Shown: in pieces, positions 7,183 to 14,447 of the stretch
Layout: every line of letters starts with the position of its first letter
How positions within the stretch are numbered: the first letter of the stretch is position 1
Origin: Bacteroidia bacterium
GTDB lineage: Bacteria > Bacteroidota > Bacteroidia > JADZBD01
Assembly (NCBI GenBank): GCA_020852255.1
Contig: JADZBD010000005.1
Coordinates: forward strand, 1 to 64,000
Direction of reading: 5' to 3'
Length of the DNA: 64,000 nt
Translations under genes and position numbers: made by a program
The notes under the pieces: model-generated
The model's database searches: none
What the model saw: the letters and a program-made list of their open reading frames with translations, nothing else
What the model was told of the DNA's origin: nothing

Positions 7183-8385
7183 ATGAAAATCGCCGTTTTA
7201 AGAGAAGGTAAAATGCCCCGCGACCGCAGAGTGCCGTTCACCCCGGAACAATGTGCCGCCATTCCGGCCATCTTCCCGGGTACCACCGTTTGTATCCAGC
7301 CCAGCGAATGGCGCTGCTTTCCGGACCAGGAATACAAGGATGCCGGAGTGGATGTACGGGAAGATATCAGCGCCTGCGATGTGTTCATGGGCATCAAAGA
7401 AGTACCTAAACAGGACCTCCTCCCGGAAAAAACCTATTTCTTCTTTTCCCATACCATTAAAAAACAACCGCATAATAAAACACTCATGCAGGAACTGCTC
7501 AAAAAAAAGATCCGCATGATTGATTATGAAACCCTCACCGATCCGGATTTGAACCGTATCCTCGGCTTTGGACATTATGCCGGACTCGTGGGCGCCTACA
7601 ACGGAATAAGGGGATACGGATTGCGTTACAATCTCTTTTACCTGAAACCCGCAAACCAGTGCCACGACCGCCGGGAAATGGAAAAGGAACTGAAAAAAAT
7701 CCGGCTCCCGAATATCAAAATTGTAATCACCGGAAACGGACGCGTTGCCAACGGAGCCATCGAATTGCTGGGAATGCTGAAAATCCGCCGCATTACTCCC
7801 TACGAATTCACGCAGTTCTCCTTCCGCGAGGCAACTTATACGCAGCTGCATTCCTACAATTACAACGAAACGAAAGACGGATCGCCCTGGGATACGCAGC
7901 ACTTTTATTCTCATCCGGAAGATTTCCGCTCCACCTTTGGAAAATATACTCCGCACTGCGATCTTCTGGTACACTGCTCCTTTTGGGATCCGCGTGCACC
8001 CCGGCTTTTCAGCAAAGAGGATATGCGCTCCCCCGGCTTCCGCATAAGTGTGATCGCCGACGTAACCTGCGATATCGACGGCTCCATCCCCTCTACCACC
8101 AAGCCTTCTTCTATTCAGGAACCGTTCTATGGCTACGATCCGGTAACCGAACGAACGGGAGAACCGTTCGCCAATCAAAGCATAACCGTAATGGCCGTGG
8201 ATAATCTTCCCTGCGAATTGCCCAGAGACGCGTCGGAAGGCTTCGGCAAAGAACTGATCGAAAAAGTACTTCCCGCACTCACCGGAAAAGATGAACCCGG
8301 CCTGCTGGCCCGTGCTACCATTTGCCAAAATGGAAAACTAACGCCGCGCTTTGAATATTTGACCGATTACACTCAACCTGTTTAG
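7183..8385 (+). CDS. saccharopine dehydrogenase-like (Lys1/AlaDH-PNT fold) oxidoreductase
   Basis: A 400-residue protein starting MKIAVLREGKMPRDRRVPFT, the N-terminal signature of the alanine dehydrogenase/PNT fold. A nucleotide-binding segment follows around residues 177-195 (IKIVITGNGRVANGAIELLG), and near residue 340 is the AVDNLPCELPRDAS element characteristic of lysine-forming saccharopine dehydrogenases and lysine-ketoglutarate reductases. These interconvert saccharopine with lysine/2-oxoglutarate or glutamate using NAD(P). It is followed 26 bp later by tryptophan 2,3-dioxygenase, so the pair may be an amino-acid catabolic operon. The exact substrate and direction are inferred, not shown. 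Confidence 0.75.
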   Translation: MKIAVLREGKMPRDRRVPFTPEQCAAIPAIFPGTTVCIQPSEWRCFPDQEYKDAGVDVREDISACDVFMGIKEVPKQDLLPEKTYFFFSHTIKKQPHNKTLMQELLKKKIRMIDYETLTDPDLNRILGFGHYAGLVGAYNGIRGYGLRYNLFYLKPANQCHDRREMEKELKKIRLPNIKIVITGNGRVANGAIELLGMLKIRRITPYEFTQFSFREATYTQLHSYNYNETKDGSPWDTQHFYSHPEDFRSTFGKYTPHCDLLVHCSFWDPRAPRLFSKEDMRSPGFRISVIADVTCDIDGSIPSTTKPSSIQEPFYGYDPVTERTGEPFANQSITVMAVDNLPCELPRDASEGFGKELIEKVLPALTGKDEPGLLARATICQNGKLTPRFEYLTDYTQPV

Positions 8386-8411
8386 CCTCTCCGTTTCTCA
8401 ATATCCCTTCT

Positions 8412-9440
8412 ATGTCCGTCCACTACTCCGACTACCTGCAACTCGATAAAATCCTGAAATCCCAGGATCCGGAAAGCGATAAAACAGGCGTTGAAGCCCA
8501 TGATGAAATGCTCTTCATCATCATTCACCAGGCCTATGAACTCTGGTTCAAGCAAATCCTCTTTGAAATTGATTCCGTAGGGAAAATCATGAACAAGCCC
8601 GCGGTGAACGACAACAGCAATGAATTGCAAACGGTTGTTCACCGTACAGACCGCCTGATCACCATTCTTAAAGTTCTTGTACATCAGATTGACATCATGG
8701 AGAGCATGACGCCAATGGATTTCCTGGACTTCCGTGATCTTTTACGGCCGGCATCGGGCTTCCAGAGCTGGCAGTTCAAGATCACCGAGGCGAAACTGGG
8801 ATTGAAATTTCAGCACCGGCACGGACAGGAATATTATATCTCCCAGCTTCGCAAGGAACATGTAGAAATGATACGCGAAGTGGAATCGCGGCCCACCCTG
8901 CTTGAACTGGTGAATGCCTGGCTGGAACGCATGCCCTTTTTTGATGATCATACGAACTGGGACGGATTCCCCGCACCCGACGGAAAAATGCATTCGTTTT
9001 GGCGTACGTACAGGGAACTTTATGAAAAGAGCCTCGCCGAAGGCGAAAAACAGAACCTGAAATGGTTCGACACGGTATTCTTTTCGGAGGAAAAGGAACC
9101 GGAAAGAGGACTTTCCGCAAAAGCCTGCCGCGCCGCCCTGTTCATTATGCTTTACAGAGGCTACCCCCTGCTTCACCAGCCCTTTCGCCTGCTTCAGAAC
9201 CTGTTGGAAATAGATGAGCAGCTCAGCACCTGGAGATTCCGGCATATGAATATGGTGCACCGTATCATCGGGATGCGAACCGGCACGGGAGGAAGCACCG
9301 GAAAGGAATACCTGAAAGGTGCCCTGGAAAAACATTATATCTACAAAAACCTGGCAGCCCTTACCTCCTTTCTGATCGAACGGAGAAAACTGCCGAATCT
9401 TCCCAGAGAAGTGGAAAAACGACTCGGATTTTCGCTCTGA
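8412..9440 (+). CDS. kynA: tryptophan 2,3-dioxygenase
   Basis: A 342-residue protein with the hallmarks of the haem enzyme that opens the indole ring of tryptophan to N-formylkynurenine, the first step of the kynurenine pathway. Visible features: VHYSDYLQLDKIL near the N-terminus, the substrate-pocket segment IIIHQAYELWFKQ, FRDLLRPASGFQSWQFK, and the C-terminal RHMNMVHRIIGMRTGTGGST, which carries the haem-ligand histidine and the carboxylate-binding RxGTGGSTG loop. No other kynurenine-pathway gene is in the window. It lies 26 bp after the saccharopine dehydrogenase-like gene. Confidence 0.95.
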   Translation: MSVHYSDYLQLDKILKSQDPESDKTGVEAHDEMLFIIIHQAYELWFKQILFEIDSVGKIMNKPAVNDNSNELQTVVHRTDRLITILKVLVHQIDIMESMTPMDFLDFRDLLRPASGFQSWQFKITEAKLGLKFQHRHGQEYYISQLRKEHVEMIREVESRPTLLELVNAWLERMPFFDDHTNWDGFPAPDGKMHSFWRTYRELYEKSLAEGEKQNLKWFDTVFFSEEKEPERGLSAKACRAALFIMLYRGYPLLHQPFRLLQNLLEIDEQLSTWRFRHMNMVHRIIGMRTGTGGSTGKEYLKGALEKHYIYKNLAALTSFLIERRKLPNLPREVEKRLGFSL

Positions 9441-9490
9441 AATGCAACGATCCGCTTAGTTTCTACATCTTTACCTCAAACCCCTCAAAA

Positions 9491-10279
9491 ATGAAAAAAC
9501 TGCTCTTCCTTCTTTTTTCCGCTTTCTTTCTTAACGCTGCCGCCGGAGAGGATCTTTTTCTCCGCGCACTGAAAGGAAAAAAATCTTCCGGCGGAAATAC
9601 GTACATCGTTATTGGCGCACGGGGCGGACCCATGGCCACCTGGTTTTTCAATAAAAATGTGATTGACGATGACGGAATACAGCAAAAATTTTCCGGAGGA
9701 GCTTACGGAGGCGGAATGCTGGGACTGCATCTGACAGAAATGGTAGCCATCAACGGAGAATTCCTCTTTGCTTCGTATAACCGCAAATGGGCCAGCGGAA
9801 TTGATACGCTCAGCTGGACATCCAGAACCAACCTGAAGTATATGGAGATCCCTGTGCTGCTGCACCTGGATTTTGAAGGATTTAAATACCTTGAACTTGG
9901 AATCAAATTCGGTATCCTGAATTCTGCCAAAGAAAGTTTTGACTCGGACTATCTTTCCTATTCCAACGAAGATGTGAAAAAGTACTTTTCCGGTAACAGC
10001 AAAGCACTCGTTTTCGGCTGGGGAACCGGCCTGTTTGGATCCGGCGGACTCCTGCTCAGCACAGGAGTTCGGCTTACCTACGGACTGGATGATATTATCA
10101 GCGACGAAGGCGGACGCGGTGACGAATATTATCCCATGGCAGACCCCACAAAACCTAAATCGTACCAGAAAACCAACCTTATTACTGCCGCCTTTCATCT
10201 CTCCCTGGACTTCGATCTGGGATGGGTAGTAAAATCAAGTTGCGGAAGGAATTATAAGTTCACGCTTTTCCAGCATTGA
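9491..10279 (+). CDS. outer-membrane beta-barrel protein (PorT-like family)
   Basis: A 262-residue protein with a signal peptide (MKKLLFLLFSAFFLNAAAGE) and alternating hydrophobic/polar beta-strands separated by Gly/Asp turns. Examples are GAYGGGMLGLHLTEMVAING and the strands around FKYLELGIKFGIL. This matches the small barrels of the outer_membrane_beta-barrel (PorT-like) group in Bacteroidota. It ends atypically with NYKFTLFQH rather than an aromatic-terminated strand, and a short frame with a better strand end overlaps its stop codon. A frameshift near 10279 is therefore possible. Confidence 0.6.
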   Translation: MKKLLFLLFSAFFLNAAAGEDLFLRALKGKKSSGGNTYIVIGARGGPMATWFFNKNVIDDDGIQQKFSGGAYGGGMLGLHLTEMVAINGEFLFASYNRKWASGIDTLSWTSRTNLKYMEIPVLLHLDFEGFKYLELGIKFGILNSAKESFDSDYLSYSNEDVKKYFSGNSKALVFGWGTGLFGSGGLLLSTGVRLTYGLDDIISDEGGRGDEYYPMADPTKPKSYQKTNLITAAFHLSLDFDLGWVVKSSCGRNYKFTLFQH

Positions 10280-10422
10280 TGTATGCCTTCTCGAGTATAT
10301 ACTATGACAGAAATAATATATACCACAACGTTGCGAAAAACCTTACCCAGTGGTATGGATATAATCTTCGCCTGCTGAACCGGGTTGAGATCAATGCCAG
10401 CATAGGTTTCCTGTTATACTGA
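10279..10422 (+). CDS. short ORF with beta-barrel-like C-terminal strands
   Basis: ATG at 10279 overlaps the stop of the preceding gene (ATGA type) and the frame encodes 47 residues ending LLNRVEINASIGFLLY. The end looks like the last two strands of an outer-membrane barrel with a terminal aromatic residue. No signal peptide is present. It could be the displaced C-terminus of the 9491-10279 protein after a frameshift, the relic of a paralogue, or chance. It ends 2 bp before the next gene. Confidence 0.3.
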   Translation: MYAFSSIYYDRNNIYHNVAKNLTQWYGYNLRLLNRVEINASIGFLLY

Positions 10423-10424
10423 AC

Positions 10425-12197
10425 ATGCGGAAAACAAAACTTCTATTCCGGCTCTTTTGCGTCAGTTGGTTCCTTCAGGGAGCGGTACTTTCTCAATCCA
10501 TTCACCAGGAACAGTCGGAACTGTACCGGGCCTTTAACCTTACTGCGGAATCTCAATGGGATTCCCTTCGCGCACAGCATGCTTCTTCTCCTGTACAGCC
10601 TGCCCCGTACTCCCCTTCTCCCCGCTCCGCCTGTACCTTACAAAAACGTGTTTTCGGATGGCACCCCTACTGGATGGGAAGTACGTATAACAACTATAAC
10701 TGGTCGCTGATCTCCGACCTCTCGTACTTTTCCTACGAAGTAGACGCCGCCACAGGCAACGCCGTTACCACCCATAACTGGAGTACCGCCGCAGTGGTTA
10801 CCGCCGCCCAGGCCAACGGAGTACGGGTCAATCTCTGCGCCACTCTTTTCTCCTCCCACGCCACGTTCCTCACCAACTCCACAGCAAAACAAAACTTCAT
10901 CAGCACAATCATTGCTCTGGTTCAGCAAAGAAATGCCAACGGATGCAATATCGACTTTGAAGGCGTGCCTTCATCCCAAAGTGCCAACTTCACCGCCTTC
11001 ATGATCAGCCTCTGTAACCAGATGCATGCCGCCATTCCCGGTTCCGAAATATCTATCGCCCTGCCGGCTGTAGACTGGAGCAACGTGTACGACGTAGGGG
11101 CGATGGTGGGATATGTTGACCTTTTTATTATCATGGGCTACGACTACTACTGGAGCGGCAGCACCACAGCCGGCCCTACCGATCCTTTGTATAATTTTGA
11201 GACTTCGTATAATTATACTCAGCCGAAATCCATTACGTATTATCTGAACGACGGAGTTCCGCCCAGCCAGCTGCTGCTCGGAGTGCCCTACTACGGACGT
11301 GAATGGCCTACCTCTCTTCAAACAATTCCCTCCCCGACAACTGCCAGCGGCACAGCCAGAATTTACAGCTACGTTCGCAACAATCCGGGCACCTACAGTG
11401 CAGCGCTCTGGGATCCCAACAGCTTCACTCCCTACTACTCCTTTTACACCACCCAATGGAACCAGTGCTTCATCAACAGTTACTATTCACTCGGTAAAAG
11501 ATACGATGCAGTAAACCAGCTCGGGATCGGCGGCATCGGCATCTGGGCACTCGGATATGATGACGGATTTTCCGAACTCTGGAATACGATTGAACAAAAA
11601 TTTACTGACTGCCGGATTATACCCTGCACTGATACCATTTATGATACCGGAGGCCCGAACCGGAATTATTACGACAAAGAGGATTACACCTTCACCCTTT
11701 CTCCCACCAACACTGCCTCCTTTACCGTGCAGTTCAGCAGCTTCAGCACCGAAGTAAATTACGATACACTCTGGATATGGGACGGACCCGGTACCAACTC
11801 TCCGCTTATTGGATTCTATCACGGTACTTTTTCTCCCGGTACCTTTTCCTCCTCCGGACCCTCGCTCACCTTCCGCTTTAAGTCGGATCCGGGTATCGTG
11901 CAGTCCGGCTATTTATTTACCTACCAATGTTCCATGGTTGGAACTGAATCAGCAGAAGTATCCATGGCTCCTGCGCCATGGCCAAATCCCCTCGCAGCCG
12001 GTGAGGAACTCTTCCTGGGAACCCCCGACGGAACTCCCTGCCGCCTCATTAATCCGGCCGGGCAAACCCTGTTTTGGGGCATCACTTTTCAAGGAAAATT
12101 CCGAATTCCAGGTAATATGGCGGAAGGAATATATTATATTGATTATCAATACAATGACAATATTTCAATGCATAAATTGATGATCCTGAGCAGATGA
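10425..12197 (+). CDS. secreted GH18-like glycosidase with CUB domain and T9SS sorting domain
   Basis: A 590-residue secreted protein. Order: signal peptide (to about residue 23); GH18 TIM-barrel from about residue 70 to 395, starting VFGWHPYWMG and with the catalytic region NGCNIDFEG near residues 172-180; MGYDYYWSGS and ALGYDDGFSELW near the barrel end; a CUB-like beta-sandwich from about 400 to 500 (CTDTIYDTGG and YDTLWIWDGP); and a C-terminal T9SS-type domain ending in GIYYIDYQY and MILSR. GH18 enzymes hydrolyse chitin or related N-acetylglucosamine glycans. The usual DGxDxDxE reads NGCNIDFE here: the proton-donor Glu and the last Asp are kept but the first two Asp are Asn. Activity is probable but not certain. 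Confidence 0.8.
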   Translation: MRKTKLLFRLFCVSWFLQGAVLSQSIHQEQSELYRAFNLTAESQWDSLRAQHASSPVQPAPYSPSPRSACTLQKRVFGWHPYWMGSTYNNYNWSLISDLSYFSYEVDAATGNAVTTHNWSTAAVVTAAQANGVRVNLCATLFSSHATFLTNSTAKQNFISTIIALVQQRNANGCNIDFEGVPSSQSANFTAFMISLCNQMHAAIPGSEISIALPAVDWSNVYDVGAMVGYVDLFIIMGYDYYWSGSTTAGPTDPLYNFETSYNYTQPKSITYYLNDGVPPSQLLLGVPYYGREWPTSLQTIPSPTTASGTARIYSYVRNNPGTYSAALWDPNSFTPYYSFYTTQWNQCFINSYYSLGKRYDAVNQLGIGGIGIWALGYDDGFSELWNTIEQKFTDCRIIPCTDTIYDTGGPNRNYYDKEDYTFTLSPTNTASFTVQFSSFSTEVNYDTLWIWDGPGTNSPLIGFYHGTFSPGTFSSSGPSLTFRFKSDPGIVQSGYLFTYQCSMVGTESAEVSMAPAPWPNPLAAGEELFLGTPDGTPCRLINPAGQTLFWGITFQGKFRIPGNMAEGIYYIDYQYNDNISMHKLMILSR

Positions 12198-12240
12198 TAT
12201 GTTGATAAATATCATAGTGCATTATGATGTTCGTCATAAT
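12194..12240 (+). terminator. two adjacent inverted repeats after the GH18 gene
   Basis: ATGATAT-N8-ATATCAT (12194-12215) overlaps the stop codon and ATTATGA-TGTTCG-TCATAAT (12221-12240) follows. Neither has a T-run, so they could be a weak terminator or mRNA-stabilising hairpins. Confidence 0.3.
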
Positions 12241-12291
12241 AACAGAAGCATTGAAAAAGGATTTTTGGCCATAACCTGAAAAGATCCTGCC

Positions 12292-12603
12292 ATGAACAAC
12301 AAGCCAGAATTCGCCCCGGACACTGCTTCACACACAGCCACAGCACTCTCTTATTGGGAAGAGATGGAACAGCAACGGTTCGGACTGGTTCCGGTCATTT
12401 TGCTTATCATCGGTTGCCTGGGAGGAGTGGCCGCCGGATTTGCCAATGATGCCGGAGTATTGCCATTGCTTCTTGTTTTACTTCCAACCATGGTTGCCAT
12501 GTGCATCATACTGGCGGTAATGAAAATGAAGTTTATTGTTCAGTCCTCTTCGGTAGCGGTTCTGATTGATCTGGCCATTATACTTCTCTACGCATTTTCC
12601 TGA
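12292..12603 (+). CDS. small membrane protein
   Basis: A 103-residue protein: a polar N-terminus of about 35 residues, then three predicted helices (roughly residues 36-53, 56-76 and 81-102) ending almost at the C-terminus. No motif is recognised. It is separated from both neighbours and probably has its own promoter. Function unknown. Confidence 0.55.
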   Translation: MNNKPEFAPDTASHTATALSYWEEMEQQRFGLVPVILLIIGCLGGVAAGFANDAGVLPLLLVLLPTMVAMCIILAVMKMKFIVQSSSVAVLIDLAIILLYAFS

Positions 12604-12635
12604 ATAACAAGGGAGTAAACACGCAGTTTTCTTAT

Positions 12636-12643
12636 TAAATTTG
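12636..12643 (+). promoter_or_regulatory. candidate -7 box before the LRR gene
   Basis: TAAATTTG fits TAnnTTTG but lies only 5 bases before the ATG at 12649, implying a leaderless or nearly leaderless message. No matching -33 TTG is seen. Confidence 0.3.
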
Positions 12644-12648
12644 GAAGG

Positions 12649-13521
12649 ATGAGACCACTCATCCTTCTTTTTTTTATTCCGTTCGCTTTACAGGCCCAGG
12701 AGGTGATGAAAGCCCCGTTCACCCTGCTTGGCCCCATCGGTTCACCCGTGTATTACGATCTGAAATCAGCACTGCGTGATGCAGACCAGTGCTACAAACT
12801 CGATCTCGGAAAAGTTGCGATTGATACCGTGAAACAGTTTCCCCGTATCGGAGAACTGAAAAATTTGCAGGTGCTGTCACTTGAATATAATCAGCTCACC
12901 CGTCTGCCGGATGAATTTTCGAAACTTAGCGCCCTGCTGTATTTCTCTACAAGAAACAACGCGCTGAAGTCGCTCCCGCGCGGCTTTGGAGATCTTTACT
13001 CTCTCATGTATCTCGATCTGCAGAACACGGCACTTGACTCTCTGCCTGCCGAGCTGGGTTATCTTAGCCGGCTGAAGATCCTGCATGTTCACAACAATGT
13101 TACAGATACATTGCACCTTGCTTCCTCTCTTGGTCACCTGCCCGCTTTGCAGGATCTGCTTATTTATAACTGTCTGATTGATACACTCCCCCCTGATATC
13201 AGAAATCTGAATAGCTTAAAAAGACTCACGCTGGTTAAATGCGGAATGGATTATATTCCTGCGGAGGTAGGAAAAATCAGGGAACTGCAGATCCTCATTC
13301 TCGAACATAACAAGATCACGCACTTTCCAAAAGAACTTTGCTACCTTGATAAACTTGAATTCCTTTCCTTGCGAAACAATCACCTGAACAAGTTGCCCGA
13401 TGAGATCTGTTTTCTTACCAGCCTGGGAGTGCTGGATCTGCGGGGAAACAATTTTACAGATCACCAGATAGAAGTATTACGCATCCTACTTCCCAAAGGC
13501 TGCCAGATTATTACTAAGTAA
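12649..13521 (+). CDS. secreted leucine-rich-repeat protein
   Basis: A 290-residue protein with a signal peptide ending near ALQAQ (residue 16) and about nine 23-residue leucine-rich repeats from about residue 65 to the end. Each has the LxxLxxLxLxxNxLxxLPxE pattern typical of bacterial LRR proteins (for example LQVLSLEYNQLTRLPDEF). Such solenoids bind proteins and act in adhesion or as structural scaffolds. The TAA stop is followed at once by the ATG of the PorP/SprF gene (zero-base spacing), so the two are co-translated. No T9SS sorting domain is present. Confidence 0.8.
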   Translation: MRPLILLFFIPFALQAQEVMKAPFTLLGPIGSPVYYDLKSALRDADQCYKLDLGKVAIDTVKQFPRIGELKNLQVLSLEYNQLTRLPDEFSKLSALLYFSTRNNALKSLPRGFGDLYSLMYLDLQNTALDSLPAELGYLSRLKILHVHNNVTDTLHLASSLGHLPALQDLLIYNCLIDTLPPDIRNLNSLKRLTLVKCGMDYIPAEVGKIRELQILILEHNKITHFPKELCYLDKLEFLSLRNNHLNKLPDEICFLTSLGVLDLRGNNFTDHQIEVLRILLPKGCQIITK

Positions 13522-14436
13522 ATGCCGCTCATGAGATCTTTCACTTGTTCACTAACACTTTTATTCACCTGCCTTTCTCTTTTTTCTCAGGATCCCCGGT
13601 TCTCCCATCCCTACAATGCCCCCCTGTACCTGAATCCGGCGCTGGCGGGTTCCACGGGGGCCGGGCGTTTTGCATCATTGTTTCGTGATCAGTGGCCGGG
13701 GTTAACCTATGATTATAAAGTACTCTATCTTTCCTACGACCACATGCTCAATTCCTACAACTCAGGATTGGGGATGTATTTCATGCGCGACGATGCGGGC
13801 ACGCTGAAAAACAACCTGCTTGGATTTGCCTACAGCTATAAACTGGAGTTGGCGGATAAAAAACTGAGGATAAATCCGGGTCTTGATTTCAACCTGCTCA
13901 CCTCGCTCCTGGATACATCGAACCTGACATTACCGGGAGAAGAACTCTACACCCAGAAGAATAACTTTGACATGGGTTTCGGTATGCAGGCCACTACCGC
14001 AAGGATAAATGCAGGGGCCGTTGTGAGGCATCTGCTGCAACCAAATGTCAGTTTCACTAAAGGCGGATCAGCCAGGCTGGGACTGAAATACACCGGGATC
14101 TTTGATTACACGCTGGGAGATATCAAAGAGAACAAAGCCTTCAAGATCAACCTGGGATTGTTTTACGAAATGCAATACGGCTTTGAACACTACACCGGTA
14201 CCCTGGTTGCCGCCTGGCGCAAATTCAGGCTGGGCGCAGGGTACAGCAGCGGCGATGTGCTTATCCTGAAGGCTGCCTGGGAAGGAACTATTTTCCGGCT
14301 CCGTTACAGTTATGATATTTATACCGGCTCCTTCCTGAGTAATTCGGGCGGGTCGCACGAAGTAAGCACGCTTTTTAATCTCTTCAGAAAGAAAAAGAAA
14401 GATGATTTTCTAGAAATGAATAATTTTCACTTTTAA
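13522..14436 (+). CDS. PorP/SprF-family type IX secretion outer-membrane protein
   Basis: A 304-residue outer-membrane barrel with signal peptide. Just after cleavage comes the family hallmark: DPRFSHPYNAPLYLNPALAG, followed by GRFASLFRDQWPG. PorP/SprF proteins partner with T9SS secretion and anchor gliding-type adhesins; SprF is needed for SprB export in Flavobacterium johnsoniae. This copy sits between an LRR protein and a double-AAA+ ATPase rather than beside an adhesin, which is unusual. It ends with a charged tail (FRKKKKDDFLEMNNFHF) that would face the periplasm. The next gene starts 11 bp later. Confidence 0.85.
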   Translation: MPLMRSFTCSLTLLFTCLSLFSQDPRFSHPYNAPLYLNPALAGSTGAGRFASLFRDQWPGLTYDYKVLYLSYDHMLNSYNSGLGMYFMRDDAGTLKNNLLGFAYSYKLELADKKLRINPGLDFNLLTSLLDTSNLTLPGEELYTQKNNFDMGFGMQATTARINAGAVVRHLLQPNVSFTKGGSARLGLKYTGIFDYTLGDIKENKAFKINLGLFYEMQYGFEHYTGTLVAAWRKFRLGAGYSSGDVLILKAAWEGTIFRLRYSYDIYTGSFLSNSGGSHEVSTLFNLFRKKKKDDFLEMNNFHF

Positions 14437-14447
14437 TACCTTAAGTT

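Noticed and set aside
7198-8328. Long open frame antisense to the saccharopine dehydrogenase-like gene
   Set aside because: It has no family pattern, is rich in Phe/Arg/Gly as expected from the complement of a GC3-rich gene, and the plus-strand gene is clearly real.
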